DNA of 64,000 nucleotides from Cyanobacterium aponinum PCC 10605 (lineage in GTDB: Bacteria; Cyanobacteriota; Cyanobacteriia; Cyanobacteriales; Cyanobacteriaceae): positions 1,984,001 to 2,048,000 of the forward strand of contig NC_019776.1 of NCBI RefSeq assembly GCF_000317675.1. Direction: 5' to 3'. How positions within the stretch are numbered: position 1 is the first letter of the stretch; each line of letters opens with the position of its first letter. The notes beneath the pieces were generated by a model. The model was not told the DNA's origin, searched no databases, and was given only the letters and a program-made list of their open reading frames with translations. Positions 28,017 to 38,541 of the stretch are shown in pieces. The position numbers and the translations under genes were made by a program.

Positions 28017-28345
28017 AATAAAATCAAAAATGCCCAGTTATAACATATCTCTCTATCATAAACAAAAAGAAACTCGATCGGTAATGATTTCTCTTTCGAC
28101 TTAATCAGGCAGTAAAGGATAATAGATGAGGGTAAGGGAAAAGGTTTTAATCTCAACGGCAAATCCCATATCATTAATTTATTAAAAAGGCGTTGTTGAA
28201 TTAAGGTATGATTTTTAGTTGAGATCTGGAATAGGCAATAGGCAATGGTAATATTTGAGTGTTAGATATTGGGGATAATTTAAGCACACTTAAGGCTTGA
28301 AACCATCTCAAATCCTATACTCTTATGCCAAATGGATGTTAAATA
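28017..28345. other. Spacer between leuA and trpC
   Basis: The 329 bp contain the leuA promoter side and a weak AATAGGCAATAGGCAATGG tandem repeat (about 28229-28250). No ORF or strong hairpin was seen. Confidence 0.45.
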
Positions 28346-29233
28346 TTACCCCTGATATAAATTTTCGATCGCACTAACTAAATTTTCCTGTCTCATTAAA
28401 GATTCTCCAATTAAAACAGCATTTGCCCCTGCAGACTGAACAAAATCAAGGTCTTTTTTCTCGTATAAACCTGATTCACTAACAACGGTTATTTGTTTCT
28501 CCTTAATAATGTCTTGACGGGCTAATAAAATATTTTTTGTAGTGTTTAAATCCACCGAAAAATCTTGTAAATTACGATTATTAATTCCCATTAATTTTAC
28601 CCCTTCAATATTTAAAATACGATCGCACTCTTCTAGGGTATGAACCTCAATTAAGGCAGTCATTCCTAAACCATTAATAATCTTTAAAAAGTAATTAATA
28701 TCAGCATCTTTAAGAATAGCGGCAATAAGTAAAACTGCGTCTGCTCCCTGTAAACGAGCTAAATAAATTTGATAGGGATAGATAATAAATTCCTTACATA
28801 AAAGGGGAATTTTGACCGCATTTCTCACAATACTTAAATTATCAAAACTCCCTTGAAAAAACTCTCTATCCGTTAAAACAGATAAACAAGTTGCGCCCGC
28901 TTTTTCATATTCTTTGGCAATGACTTCAGGATCAAAATCTTCCCTAATTAAACCCTTACTAGGAGAGGCTTTTTTCACTTCTGCAATTAAAGCAGGTTGA
29001 CGAGATGAATTTTTTAAGGCACTGAGAAAGTCAAGAGGTGCATCATTTAATTGACTAACTTGTTTTCGTAACTCTAACAAAGATACCTTTTCTCGCATCC
29101 TTGCCACTTCTTCTTCTTTTTGCCAAACAATTTTTTCTAAAATATTTTGAGGTTCACTCTCAGGTAATTTAACTTGATAACGTAGAGTTTCGATAGCAAC
29201 GGGAGGAGATGGTTGTTGACGACGAATTTTCAT
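28346..29233 (-). CDS. trpC: Indole-3-glycerol phosphate synthase
   Basis: TrpC closes the indole ring in tryptophan synthesis. The 295-aa TIM-barrel has a cyanobacterial N-terminal extension of about 30 residues. It carries the family motif [15 protein letters not shown] (about 82-96), [12 protein letters not shown] (about 146-157), [14 protein letters not shown] (about 216-229) and VVSESGLY (about 250-257). Other trp genes are not nearby, as is usual in cyanobacteria. Confidence 0.96.
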   Translation of the reverse strand: MKIRRQQPSPPVAIETLRYQVKLPESEPQNILEKIVWQKEEEVARMREKVSLLELRKQVSQLNDAPLDFLSALKNSSRQPALIAEVKKASPSKGLIREDFDPEVIAKEYEKAGATCLSVLTDREFFQGSFDNLSIVRNAVKIPLLCKEFIIYPYQIYLARLQGADAVLLIAAILKDADINYFLKIINGLGMTALIEVHTLEECDRILNIEGVKLMGINNRNLQDFSVDLNTTKNILLARQDIIKEKQITVVSESGLYEKKDLDFVQSAGANAVLIGESLMRQENLVSAIENLYQG

Positions 29234-29647
29234 TAATATTCCAAAAATAAAATTACTTATTTAAGTACAGTTTCACAATTATAACAGTCTTCAATATAAC
29301 CTCTGTTCGGGACAAAATCACCTGAGTTCGATATAAAATTGTCGGTTAGGGTAGGCAAGAGACAAACTCCCCTTTATCCCCCCTCGAGAGGGGGGAGGGC
29401 AAAAAGCAATAGTATTTATAATTGATACAAACTACAGTTAAATTGATTTGAAATACATTTTTTCTCAAGAAAGTTAATTTTTTCGGAGAAAATTTCGCCA
29501 ATTCTAAGTCTCAACTCCTTATTTTTCAATACCTTTTTCATCGAACTCAGTTAGAATCTATAGGTTAGAAGAAAGTGTTAGATAATTGAGAGTTTTTTGA
29601 TTATCAATTATTCACTATTCACTACTCAATATTCACTATTCACTCTC
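29234..29647. repeat. Repeat-rich divergent spacer
   Basis: The spacer holds CACCTGAGTTCGATATAAAA near 29319, a CCCCCCTCGAGAGGGGGG palindrome near 29376-29396 and a TTCACTATTCACTACTC tandem (about 29609-29645). The TATTCACTATTCAC units are in frame with the downstream gene and falsely extend its ORF. Confidence 0.7.
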
Positions 29648-30094
29648 ATGTTAAATTTTAAATATTCTAGTGTCATTAATGCCCCCATCGACAAAGTATG
29701 GCATTTTCACGAGCGAGAAGATATTTTGCAAATATTAACGCCCCCTTGGCAACCAGTAAAAGTTATTCGTAGGGAAGGGGGTTTAGAAGTGGGAGCAACA
29801 TCAGAATTTGTCTTGATGTTTGGTTTTATTAATATTCCGTGGATTGCCAGACATAGTCAATACGAAAAATACAAACAATTTACTGATGAACAAATTAAAG
29901 GTCCAATGGTATCTTGGACTCATTATCATCAATTTCAAACCGAAGGGGCTAATACTCGCCTTACCGATAAAATAGAGTATGAAATTCCGGGGGGATGGTT
30001 AAGCGAAATATGTTTAGGTTGGTGGGTTAATTCTCGTCTTCACGATATGTTTGCCTATCGCCATCGAGTTACTAAACAACACTGTGAAACCTAG
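29648..30094 (+). CDS. SRPBCC-fold (cyclase/dehydrase-like) protein
   Basis: The 148-aa product from ATG 29648 starts MLNFKYSSVINAPIDKVWHF, the first strand and helix of the START/Bet v1-type lipid-binding fold. It ends with the long C-terminal helix typical of the fold. A frame opening 51 bp upstream is only repeat sequence. It probably binds a hydrophobic ligand; the ligand is unknown. It converges with the TPR gene, with two bases between the stop codons. Confidence 0.8.
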   Translation: MLNFKYSSVINAPIDKVWHFHEREDILQILTPPWQPVKVIRREGGLEVGATSEFVLMFGFINIPWIARHSQYEKYKQFTDEQIKGPMVSWTHYHQFQTEGANTRLTDKIEYEIPGGWLSEICLGWWVNSRLHDMFAYRHRVTKQHCET

Positions 30095-30096
30095 TT

Positions 30097-30945
30097 TTAG
30101 TTTTCTAGCAAAGATGCAATTTCACTATTAGCAAACAGTTTACGGGTATCTTCAATTAGGTTTTCTCCCCAAAGATTTTCAATTAAAAAGTCAATTTCAC
30201 CATAACTGTTATCTAAACTTAAAGCCTGTTGAGCTAGTTTTATCCCTTCTTGTTGTTTTCCTTGTGAGTACATAGCAACTGCGATCGCCAAAGTAGGTTC
30301 AGCTTGTTGAGAATCAATTTCTAAAGCCTTTCGCCAAGAAGCTATTGCCTCATTCGTTTTTCCTTGTTCATACTCCACTAAACCAATATTATTGATGGCA
30401 GGCCAAAACTGTGACTCTAACTTAATCGATTCCTGATAAGCAGTGATTGCCTCTCCATACTGATTCAGTTTGAGATAAGCATTACCTAAATCAAAATAAG
30501 CCTGTGGAACTTCATCACTAATTTTAAGACCAGCTTTTAACTCTTTGACAGCAGATTCATATTCGGCTAACTGAAAATAAGCATTACCCAAAGAAAATAA
30601 AACCTCTGACTCTTCTGGTGCTAGTTTTTTCGCTTCTAATAAGGCATTGACACCCTGCTCAATTTGTCCCGTCTGAATTTCTAATGTACCTAGAATAAAC
30701 CATGTTTCATAATGATTAGGAGATAACTGCACTGCCAACCTTGCACGAGAAGAAGCCAAATCAAATTCTCGAAAATGAATTAATTTCACAGCATCTTGTA
30801 TTAGTTGAAAACCATAATTATCCAAGTATTCACTATTTAATTCTGGTGTGTAGGGTAACAAAGTCTGTGCTTTTACCACAGATGGGCAAACAGAAACCAC
30901 ACCAAGACTTAAGAGAATGGAAAAAATTTTAGAACGAAACAACAC
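30097..30945 (-). CDS. Secreted TPR protein
   Basis: The 282-aa protein has a signal peptide (about 1-26, SVVKAQ cleavage region) and about five to six TPR units from 60 to 260, for example EVLFSLGNAYFQLAEYESAV and AINNIGLVEYEQGKTNEAIA. Such lumenal or periplasmic TPR proteins usually help assemble complexes. The specific partner is not visible. Confidence 0.8.
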   Translation of the reverse strand: MLFRSKIFSILLSLGVVSVCPSVVKAQTLLPYTPELNSEYLDNYGFQLIQDAVKLIHFREFDLASSRARLAVQLSPNHYETWFILGTLEIQTGQIEQGVNALLEAKKLAPEESEVLFSLGNAYFQLAEYESAVKELKAGLKISDEVPQAYFDLGNAYLKLNQYGEAITAYQESIKLESQFWPAINNIGLVEYEQGKTNEAIASWRKALEIDSQQAEPTLAIAVAMYSQGKQQEGIKLAQQALSLDNSYGEIDFLIENLWGENLIEDTRKLFANSEIASLLEN

Positions 30946-31031
30946 TATCTTAAAATATTAATAATTAAATGGATTATGTATTTTAATCTTAAGCTATTGA
31001 CCTTCAATTTGTCGGAATAATCATGAATTAC

Positions 31032-31397
31032 CTAGGAAAAATTTAATAATCGCTTAAATTCTGCCTCAAATATCTTAACATCAAGTCTCATGGCACTATC
31101 TGGTATTTGCACAATAGCATCACCACTAGCAATATTACCGCCTAAAAACACAGATAAACCAACAAACCCCTCATTACCAATCAAAGCTATTTCCGTTGTT
31201 GTTTGATTTGATAAATTATGAACCAGAGAAATCATTGAATGCAGAGGGAAATAAACATACTCGATTACTTTGTGTTGTTGATAAATTACTTGTCCAGATA
31301 ATAAAGAAACTTTTTCTAAGTGAGAAAATAGCATTTTATAATCATCTTGAGAAATTGAAGCTAGTATTTGATTGTCAGAGATTTGATTTTTATCCAC
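31032..31397 (-). pseudogene. Crp/Fnr-family gene, truncated to sensor half
   Basis: The 121-aa frame matches the N-terminal effector domain of a Crp-family regulator: a YVYFPLHSMISLVHNL core (about 48-63), LIGNEGFVGLSVFLGG (about 72-87) and AIVQIPDSAMRLD. It stops near the central dimerisation helix, and no helix-turn-helix follows before the next gene. It is similar to the interrupted Crp gene immediately upstream, so the two are decayed tandem paralogs. Confidence 0.7.
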
Positions 31398-31723
31398 AGA
31401 TAGTGCTAAGTTAAGATTCCGTTAATACTAACTTAGATATGATTGCTAATTAACCTCAGTTCGGTTTAAGAATATCGGAGAAGGTCAGGTGTCAGGTTGC
31501 AGGTTTCAGGTGTTAGGGGATGGGGGGATGGGGAGATGAGGTGATGAGGGGAAAGAGGGAAACAAGTAATAAATAATAAATAAGTAGTAAGTATTCGTGG
31601 TTTTTCATTCTTAAAGTTTATAAATTATTATTTAATAACCCCCTATTGCCTATTGCCTATTGCCTCTTGCCTTTCAGCCTACCCTAACTAATAATTTACA
31701 TACTCAAACTGATAGAGCCATTT
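31398..31723. repeat. Long composite dispersed repeat, copy 2
   Basis: 31450-31721 repeats the order of 3123-3506: CAGTTCGGTTTAAGAATA core, GTGTCAGGTTGCAGGT, purine-rich stretch, AACAAGTAATAAATAATAAA, GGTTTTTCATTCTTAA, a TTATAAATTATTATTTAATA block and ACTCAAACTGATAGAGCCAT. It ends 3 bp from the stop of the Crp fragment. Confidence 0.85.
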
Positions 31724-31935
31724 TTATCCTCTGCGAGATCCTAATAAACGTATGAATTCATTTTGAACAACCCGATAACATTCACAAGAAGCCTTTTCTA
31801 ATTTTTTATGATCTAAAATCACTATTTTTCCACGGTTATAGCGAATAATTCCTGCATCTTGTAGTGCATGGGCCGCGATTGTAACTCCCGCACGGCGGAC
31901 TCCTAGCATATTAGAAATAAACTCTTGAGTTAAAT

Positions 31936-33002
31936 CTAATTCATCTTTCTTGTTCCGCTTTATATTTAAGCATGGTACAAAATTGCCCCCAACCTACCTG
32001 TTGAATAGCTTTGGCTAGGCAATGATTTTTTATCATACCTTTAACATTGAGGTCTTCTAGCACTATAACTTGGTTTTCGTTTACTATCCTACGAGATAGT
32101 TTGTGTAGAAAATCCTCACGGCAATTAGTAATTTTTTTATGTACTTTAGCAACTTTTAATCTTGCTTTATTTCGATTATTTGACCCTTTTTGTTTACGGG
32201 ATAATTGTTGCTGTTTTCTCTTTAAGTTAACTTCATGTTTTTTTAATATTTTTGGGTTATCAAACTTACTCCCATCACTGGTAATAGCAAAATGATTTAA
32301 TCCTAAATCAATTCCTATAGCTTTACCTTCAGAGCTTACTTTTGGTTTATCTTTACCATCATCAACCAAGACAGAGGCATAATATTGATTACAACAATTC
32401 TTGGTAATAGTTACGGTTTTAATTTTTCCATCAATAGGACGGTGAATTTTTGCATAAACCAAACCAATTTTAGGAACATTAAGACAGTCGCCTTTAATAC
32501 TGACATTACTAGGGTATTGTAAAGACTGCTTACCATGTTTGCTTTTAAAATTAGGATACTTTGCTCTTTTTTCAAAGAAATTATTAAAGGCTACTCCAAG
32601 ATTTAAACAAACCTGTTGTAAGCACTGAGAGTAAGTTTCAGACAACCAAGAAGTTTCCTCCTGTTTTTTTAGCTCAGGGATTAACTTCTTAACATCGTAA
32701 CCTGATAAACCTTTACCTGTCTGTTTATAAGTCTCATTCATTAAATTCAAAAAATGATTCCAAAGCCATCTACAACTACCAAAGGCTTTTGCCAGTGCTA
32801 GTTTTTGAGATGAATCTGGATAAATTCTGATTTTAATGACTTTTAACATTAAGTTAGAGCAAACGAGGTTTGATATAATTTATGTTAACACAAATTCGAG
32901 GAAATGTGGAATCCTTCGGATATTTTTTTTGTTGGGCGATTCATCCCACGCCTATTTGATGTATTTTTTTAGTCGAAAATTAGGCGTGAGGCTTCTCGCC
33001 AA
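31936..33002 (-). mobile_element. Decayed IS200/IS605-group element
   Basis: The left end (32880-33002, read on the minus strand) has the hairpin-prone GGCGAGAAGCCTCACGCC followed 35 nt later by AGGCGTGGG, typical of subterminal hairpins in this group. The tnpB frame follows. The right end is lost: tnpB runs directly into the resumed Crp reading frame, with no GGAGTGTCAA terminus. Confidence 0.75.
31941..32849 (-). CDS. tnpB: Truncated TnpB (IS200/IS605-group accessory nuclease)
   Basis: TnpB is the RNA-guided nuclease of IS200/IS605-type elements. The 302-aa frame has the N-terminal helix-turn-helix-like domain (CRWLWNHFLNLMNETY, 26-41), RuvC-I aspartate D181 (GIDLGLNHFAI) and RuvC-II glutamate E265 (VLEDLNVKGM). 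It ends at KYKAEQER, before the zinc ribbon and the last RuvC aspartate that full-length TnpB (about 400 aa) needs. It is therefore probably catalytically dead. No TnpA is adjacent. Confidence 0.88.
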   Translation of the reverse strand: MLKVIKIRIYPDSSQKLALAKAFGSCRWLWNHFLNLMNETYKQTGKGLSGYDVKKLIPELKKQEETSWLSETYSQCLQQVCLNLGVAFNNFFEKRAKYPNFKSKHGKQSLQYPSNVSIKGDCLNVPKIGLVYAKIHRPIDGKIKTVTITKNCCNQYYASVLVDDGKDKPKVSSEGKAIGIDLGLNHFAITSDGSKFDNPKILKKHEVNLKRKQQQLSRKQKGSNNRNKARLKVAKVHKKITNCREDFLHKLSRRIVNENQVIVLEDLNVKGMIKNHCLAKAIQQVGWGQFCTMLKYKAEQER

Positions 33003-33323
33003 TTAAGCTAAAAAAATAGGTACACCAATCATTCCTTCGTTACCAATTAAACCAATTTTTGTCGTTGAACCATCTTCCATAATTGACACTAAGGAAATCA
33101 TTGCGGATACAGGGAAATAGGCATAATTAATAGCATCATAAGGTTCATGTAATACTGATCCTGAAACTAACATCACTTCCTGTAAATGGGGCAAAAGCCT
33201 TTGATATTCTGATAAGGGTAGGTTATTTAATAACTGATTTTCAGAATTTATATTTTTCTTGCTCAAAGTATTATCTAAAAAACTTTATATTTACAATATT
33301 TTATAAAATTTATTTTTTCGTCC

Positions 33324-33346
33324 GTACGCTAGCGTACATTAATGTA
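33324..33346. other. Overlapping palindromes upstream of pnp
   Basis: GTACGCTAGCGTAC (33324-33337) and TACATTAATGTA (33335-33346) are both self-complementary and overlap by three bases, about 130-150 bp before the pnp start. They could be an operator or a hairpin; neither is seen elsewhere in the window. Confidence 0.5.
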
Positions 33347-33475
33347 ATGATAATTTTACTTAATACACAGTTCAAGCAAATAATAAATAACAATTAATAT
33401 CTAGTGAGTTAGACCTGCAAAATGTTAGGATTACATAGTGTATAGAGATAAAAGTGAAGTATAAGGAAATTTTGA

Positions 33476-35632
33476 ATGGAAGAATATAATAAATCAATTT
33501 CTTTTTTTGAAGGAAGAGATATAAAAATACAGGTAGGATTATTAGCTCCTCAAGCTGGTGGTGCGGTTTTAATTCAGGCTGGAGAAACAGCAGTATTCGT
33601 TACAGCAACTCGTAGTGCAGGAAGAGAAGGTATTGATTTTTTACCCTTAACTGTGGATTACGAAGAAAGATTATATGCGGCTGGAAGAATTCCGGGAGGA
33701 TTTTTACGCAGAGAAGGCAAACCCCCTGAAAGGGCTATTTTAACAGGTCGTTTAATCGATCGCCCCTTACGTCCTTTATTTCCTTCTTGGTTAAGGGATG
33801 ACATTCAAATCGTGGCAACTACTTTGTCTATGGATGAGGAAGTACCCCCCGATGTATTAGCGGTGACAGGGGCATCAGTGGCAACTTTAGTGGCTCAAAT
33901 TCCTTTTGCTGGACCGATGGCGGCGGTGCGTGTGGGTTTATTAAATGATGAGTTTATCATTAATCCTACTTTCCGTGAAATCGAAAAAGGTGATTTAGAT
34001 TTAGTGGTGGCAGGTACACCTGATGGAGTCGTGATGGTGGAAGCTGGTGCGAATCAATTGCCTGAACAAGATGTCATAGAAGCGATCGAATTTGGCTATG
34101 AGGCAATCCAAGAGTTAATTAAAGCCCAACAAGACTTAATTCAGGAATTAGGTATTAGTATTGTTGTGGAGGAAAAAGAAGAGGAAAATCAAGAGGTATT
34201 AAATTTTATTAATCAACAAGCCTCCGAAGAGATCAAAAAAGTTCTCTCTCAATTTGATTTAGATAAAAAACTGCGAGATGAAGCGTTAGATAAAATCCAA
34301 TTAGAAAAAGTAGAAGAAGCAATCAACGCTTTAGAGGATGATAACGAAATTAAAGTGGCGGTGACGGAAAACTCTAAATTAATACCAAGCCTCTTTAAGA
34401 AATTGACCAAAAAATTAATGCGTCAACAAATTATTGAGGAAGGGGTAAGGGTTGATGGACGAAAATTAGATCAAGTGCGTCCCATTTCTTCTCGTGTACG
34501 TTTGTTACCTCCTAGAGTTCACGGTAGTGCTTTATTCCAAAGAGGTTTAACCCAAGTGCTTTCTATTGCCACTTTAGGAACTGCTGGAGATGCTCAGGAT
34601 TTAGCGGATGATTTACACCCTGATATTGAAAAACGCTATTTACATCATTACAATTTCCCCCCTTACTCTGTGGGTGAGACAAAGCCATTGCGATCGCCCG
34701 GAAGACGGGAAATCGGGCATGGTGCGTTAGCAGAAAGAGCAATAACCCCTGTATTACCTCCTCAACAAGAATTTCCCTATGTGATTCGAGTCGTATCTGA
34801 GGTGATGTCTTCCAACGGTTCAACCTCCATGGGTTCGGTATGCGGTTCTACCCTTGCGTTAATGGATGCAGGTGTACCTATTACTAAGCCTGTAAGTGGA
34901 GCGGCGATGGGTTTGATTAAAGAAGGAGATGAAATTCGTATTCTCACCGATATTCAAGGTATTGAAGACTTTTTGGGGGATATGGATTTCAAAGTAGCAG
35001 GTACAGATGATGGTATTACTGCGTTGCAAATGGATATGAAAATTACTGGTTTAAGTATCGAAGTGATTGCCAAAGCCATTAATCAGGCAAAAGATGCCCG
35101 TTTGCATATCCTCGGAGAAATGTTAAAAACCATTAGTGAACCTCGCAAGGAATTGTCTTCCTATGCACCTCGTTTAATGACCATGAAAATTGATCCAGAA
35201 ATGATTGGTTTAGTGATTGGCCCCGGTGGTAAAACCATTAAGGCGATTACCGAGCAAACTGGTTCTAAAATAGATATTAGCGATGATGGTACTGTTACTA
35301 TCTGTGCAACCCAAGCAGAAAGGGCGCAACAAGCAAAACGTATCATTCAAACCATGACTCGCAAACTTAATGAAGGAGATGTCTATTTAGGACGTGTTAC
35401 TCGCATCATTGACATCGGTGCTTTTGTGGAAGTGTTGCCGGGTAAAGAGGGCATGATTCACATTTCCCAATTAGCAGAGCATCGTGTGGGTAAAGTGGAA
35501 GATGAAGTCGCTATTGGTGATGAAATTGTGGTCAAAATTCGTGGCTTTGATAATAAAGGGCGTTTGAATTTAACCCGTTTAGGTATTCATCCTGAACAAG
35601 CTGCGATCGCACGTCAAGAATCCCAAATCTAA
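33476..35632 (+). CDS. pnp: Polynucleotide phosphorylase
   Basis: PNPase degrades RNA 3' to 5' with phosphate and can add heteropolymeric tails. The 718-aa protein has RNase PH domain 1 (about 10-145), an all-alpha linker domain (about 240-315), RNase PH domain 2 (about 325-470), a KH domain with [11 protein letters not shown] (about 580-590) and an S1 domain (about 625-695) with [26 protein letters not shown] Shine-Dalgarno-like stretch precedes ATG 33476. The gene stands alone, without the rpsO neighbour common in other phyla. Confidence 0.97.
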   Translation: MEEYNKSISFFEGRDIKIQVGLLAPQAGGAVLIQAGETAVFVTATRSAGREGIDFLPLTVDYEERLYAAGRIPGGFLRREGKPPERAILTGRLIDRPLRPLFPSWLRDDIQIVATTLSMDEEVPPDVLAVTGASVATLVAQIPFAGPMAAVRVGLLNDEFIINPTFREIEKGDLDLVVAGTPDGVVMVEAGANQLPEQDVIEAIEFGYEAIQELIKAQQDLIQELGISIVVEEKEEENQEVLNFINQQASEEIKKVLSQFDLDKKLRDEALDKIQLEKVEEAINALEDDNEIKVAVTENSKLIPSLFKKLTKKLMRQQIIEEGVRVDGRKLDQVRPISSRVRLLPPRVHGSALFQRGLTQVLSIATLGTAGDAQDLADDLHPDIEKRYLHHYNFPPYSVGETKPLRSPGRREIGHGALAERAITPVLPPQQEFPYVIRVVSEVMSSNGSTSMGSVCGSTLALMDAGVPITKPVSGAAMGLIKEGDEIRILTDIQGIEDFLGDMDFKVAGTDDGITALQMDMKITGLSIEVIAKAINQAKDARLHILGEMLKTISEPRKELSSYAPRLMTMKIDPEMIGLVIGPGGKTIKAITEQTGSKIDISDDGTVTICATQAERAQQAKRIIQTMTRKLNEGDVYLGRVTRIIDIGAFVEVLPGKEGMIHISQLAEHRVGKVEDEVAIGDEIVVKIRGFDNKGRLNLTRLGIHPEQAAIARQESQI

Positions 35633-35704
35633 ATTATTAGGAGTTTAGAGTTAGGAATTAGGAGTTAGGGGTTAGGAGTTTTTTGAAATAATAAATAAAA
35701 GGAT

Positions 35705-36280
35705 ATGAGTGTTAGTCCTAAAACTGTGATGAAATGGACAAGGGCAGACTTGGAGTTATTACCAGAAAATGATTATCGATATGAAATTATTGATGGAGAA
35801 TTATACGTGACCAGAGCGCCTCATTGGAAACATCAAATCTGCATTACAAAAATAGCGACAGTTTTAGATATTTGGTCAAGTCAAAGTAAATTAGGAGAAG
35901 CAATTATCAATCCAAGTATAATTTTCAGCGATGATAATAATGTTATTCCTGATCTAATTTGGATTAGTCATGAAAGATTAAAATCTTGTGTGGATGAGGC
36001 GGGACATTTTACCAGTGTGCCTGAGTTAGTGATAGAAGTTTTATCTCAGAAATCCAATGATATAAAAAGAGATAAAGAGATAAAGTTAAAATTGTATTCT
36101 AATCGAGGAGTAAGAGAATATTGGATAGTAGATTGGCAATTAAAACAAGTAGAAGTTTATCGTCGTGTTCAGAGTCAATTAAGATTAGTGATGACTCTAA
36201 TGGAGGGAGATTCCATTAGTAGTGCATTATTACCCGATTTTAGTTGTCAAATTAGTGAGTTTTTCTCAACCTTTAACTAA
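35705..36280 (+). CDS. Uma2-family (DUF820) putative nuclease
   Basis: The 191-aa protein belongs to the PD-(D/E)XK-like Uma2 family, highly multiplied in cyanobacteria. Landmarks are [11 protein letters not shown] (25-35), VIPDLIWIS (about 79-87), PELVIEVLS (about 104-112) and [15 protein letters not shown] (about 127-141). The D-x(n)-EVxS arrangement forms the presumed metal site. Its cellular role is unknown. Its 3' end overlaps the convergent mnmG end by 15 bp. Confidence 0.88.
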   Translation: MSVSPKTVMKWTRADLELLPENDYRYEIIDGELYVTRAPHWKHQICITKIATVLDIWSSQSKLGEAIINPSIIFSDDNNVIPDLIWISHERLKSCVDEAGHFTSVPELVIEVLSQKSNDIKRDKEIKLKLYSNRGVREYWIVDWQLKQVEVYRRVQSQLRLVMTLMEGDSISSALLPDFSCQISEFFSTFN

Positions 36281-38182
36281 ATCTTGATTTTTATTATTTT
36301 GCAACTCTAAATAAATTAATAAAGCATTGACATCTGCAGGATTGACTCCCCCAATACGGGATGCTTGTCCAACGGTTAAAGGTTTGACTTTCGTTAGTTT
36401 TTCCCTTGCTTCCATGGATAGAGTTTCTATAGCCATATAGTCCAAATTTTCATCTAATTTCTTATTACTATGACGGGCAATTTGTTCGATCTGATTTTGT
36501 TGCCTTTTAATATATCCTGAGTATTTAATTTCAATTTCTGCCCCTTCTTTTTCCGCTTGATTTAACTCTTCATTATGCAAATTATATCGGCTTAAATCTT
36601 CATAGTGAAAACCCGGACGACGTAACAAATCTGCAAGGGTAATTGAGCCTTTTATCTTCTGTTGGGTATCCTTTACTATTTGCAAAGCTACCTCGTCTCT
36701 CTCTTTAATTCTCGTTTCATAGAGTCTTTCTTGTTCAGCGATGATATTCGCTTGTTTACGTTGATATAGATCCCAACGGCGATCGCAGATTAAACCAATT
36801 TCTCGCCCTAAAGGGGTCAATCTCTGATCCGCATTATCAGAGCGTAATGTGAGACGATATTCAGAACGAGATGTTAACATTCGGTAAGGTTCACGCAATT
36901 CTTTAGTACAAAGGTCATCAATTAAAGTTCCTAAGTAACTTTGTTCACGGGGAAAGATAATCATTTCTTTATTTTGGGCAAATCGGGCGGCGTTTATCCC
37001 TGCCACAATGCCTTGCGCGGCGGCTTCTTCATAACCTGTTGTACCATTAATTTGCCCTGCGGAAAATAACCCCTCAATTTTTTTCGTCATCAGGGTAGGA
37101 TAACATTGAGTGGCGGGTAAATAATCGTATTCCACCGCATAAGCAGGACGCAACATAACGCAGTTTTCTAGCCCGGGAAGGGTGTGTAACATGGCTAATT
37201 GGATGTTTTCGGGCAAACCAGTGGAAAACCCTTGAATATAAAGCTCTGGGATGTCTCTGCCTTCAGGCTCAATGAAGATTTGATGGCTTTCTTTATCAGC
37301 AAAACGGACAATTTTATCCTCAATACTAGGGCAATATCTCGGTCCTTTAGAATCGATAAAACCACCGTAAATGGGCGATAAATGGAGATTATCTTTAATT
37401 AATTGATGGGTTTGGGCAGTAGTACGGGTTAAGTAACAGTTCATCTGTTCTTTTTCAATCCATACTTCAGGATCAAAACTAAACCAACGCACTTGTTCAT
37501 CGGGGGGTTGTACTTCCATTTTGCTATAGTCAACGGTGCGCTTGTCAACCCGGGCTGGTGTTCCTGTTTTCAGTCTGTCGGTTTCAAAGCCTAAATCGTT
37601 GAGGGTTTCTGTTAAGCCTACGGCGGCAAATTCTCCTGCCCTTCCTGCATCCATAGATTTACCGCCAATCCAGATTTTCCCCCCCAAAAATGTACCTGTG
37701 GTAAGCACTACGGCTTTGGTTTTAAAGCAAGTGCCGAAATAGGTTTGCACTCCGATTACTTCATCGTTTTTGCCTAATACTAAATCTGTCACCATGCCTT
37801 CTCTTAAGGACAAATTAGGCTCATTTTCGACAATGTTTTTCATCACGGCGGCGTATTCTCTTTTATCGGTTTGCGCCCGTAATGCCCATACCGCAGGACC
37901 TCTGGAATTATTTAAAACTCTTTTCTGTAAATAGGTGCGATCGGCCATTTTGCCAATTTCGCCACCTAAAGCATCTACTTCATGGGTTAACTGAGATTTT
38001 GCAGGACCACCCACCGCAGGATTACAAGGTTGCCAAGCGATTTTATCGAGATTGAGAGTTAACATCATGGTGCGACATCCGAGTCTTGCACTTGCTAAGG
38101 CGGCTTCACAACCAGAATGTCCTCCACCAATTACGATTACGTCAAATTCGTCTTGAAATTCTACGGGGGTTTTAATGGTCAT
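36266..38182 (-). CDS. mnmG: tRNA uridine-5-carboxymethylaminomethyl modification enzyme
   Basis: MnmG works with MnmE to modify the wobble uridine (xm5U34) of certain tRNAs, using FAD, NADH and a folate donor. The 638-aa protein starts with the FAD-binding [19 protein letters not shown] (16-34). It also has the [23 protein letters not shown] block (split, about 52-75) and the GidA C-terminal domain with [16 protein letters not shown] near 603-618. Length is normal. Confidence 0.96.
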   Translation of the reverse strand: MTIKTPVEFQDEFDVIVIGGGHSGCEAALASARLGCRTMMLTLNLDKIAWQPCNPAVGGPAKSQLTHEVDALGGEIGKMADRTYLQKRVLNNSRGPAVWALRAQTDKREYAAVMKNIVENEPNLSLREGMVTDLVLGKNDEVIGVQTYFGTCFKTKAVVLTTGTFLGGKIWIGGKSMDAGRAGEFAAVGLTETLNDLGFETDRLKTGTPARVDKRTVDYSKMEVQPPDEQVRWFSFDPEVWIEKEQMNCYLTRTTAQTHQLIKDNLHLSPIYGGFIDSKGPRYCPSIEDKIVRFADKESHQIFIEPEGRDIPELYIQGFSTGLPENIQLAMLHTLPGLENCVMLRPAYAVEYDYLPATQCYPTLMTKKIEGLFSAGQINGTTGYEEAAAQGIVAGINAARFAQNKEMIIFPREQSYLGTLIDDLCTKELREPYRMLTSRSEYRLTLRSDNADQRLTPLGREIGLICDRRWDLYQRKQANIIAEQERLYETRIKERDEVALQIVKDTQQKIKGSITLADLLRRPGFHYEDLSRYNLHNEELNQAEKEGAEIEIKYSGYIKRQQNQIEQIARHSNKKLDENLDYMAIETLSMEAREKLTKVKPLTVGQASRIGGVNPADVNALLIYLELQNNKNQDLVKG

Positions 38183-38541
38183 AATTTCTAGGAAATGTTT
38201 TTAATTCTGCAATATTTCAGACAAAGTATCTAAATTTCTATGATAGCGATTCATTGGGGTAAAAGGTAATTAACCTGAGTTCGAGATCAATTTTCATCTA
38301 TGAGTGAGTGATGGTGAAAAGGGCAATTTAATGAATAGTGAATAGTCAATAGTCAATAGTTGATAATTACTCGTTACTCGTTACTCATTACTTTCTTCTA
38401 AAACCTGAAACCTGAAACCCGACACCTTATCTCCCTCTCCCCTCATCTCCCCTTCCCCTCATCACCCCATCCCCTAAACACCCTGAAACCTGAAACCTGA
38501 CACCCGAAACCTTCCCTACTGAGAATTAGATGTTAAAGTAT
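38183..38541. repeat. Repeat-rich spacer
   Basis: It contains AACCTGAGTTCGAGATCAAT and TTTCATCTATGAGTGA at about 38272-38310, AGTCAATAGTCAATAGT units and long runs of AACCTGAAACCTGAAACCC and CCCCTCATCTCCCC units. No gene was seen. Confidence 0.7.

Larger units (their letters stand above)
31724..33266 (-). pseudogene. Crp/Fnr-family gene interrupted by a tnpB element
   Basis: The N-terminal fragment (33266-33003) reads as the sensor domain up to GNEGMIGVPIFLA and then stops. The C-terminal fragment resumes near 31948 with KDELDLTQEFISNMLG and carries the helix-turn-helix (GVRRAGVTIAAHALQDAGII) to a normal stop at 31724. A tnpB element lies between. About 70-80 central residues are missing, so insertion was accompanied or followed by deletion. 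The regulator is not expected to be made. Confidence 0.85.

Noticed and set aside
29597-29647. Upstream extension of the SRPBCC gene (17 codons)
   Set aside because: The extra residues come from TATTCACTATTCAC repeat units; ATG 29648 matches the start of the fold.
31196-31414. 72-codon frame opposite the truncated Crp gene
   Set aside because: It is antisense to a recognisable Crp domain and has no features of its own.
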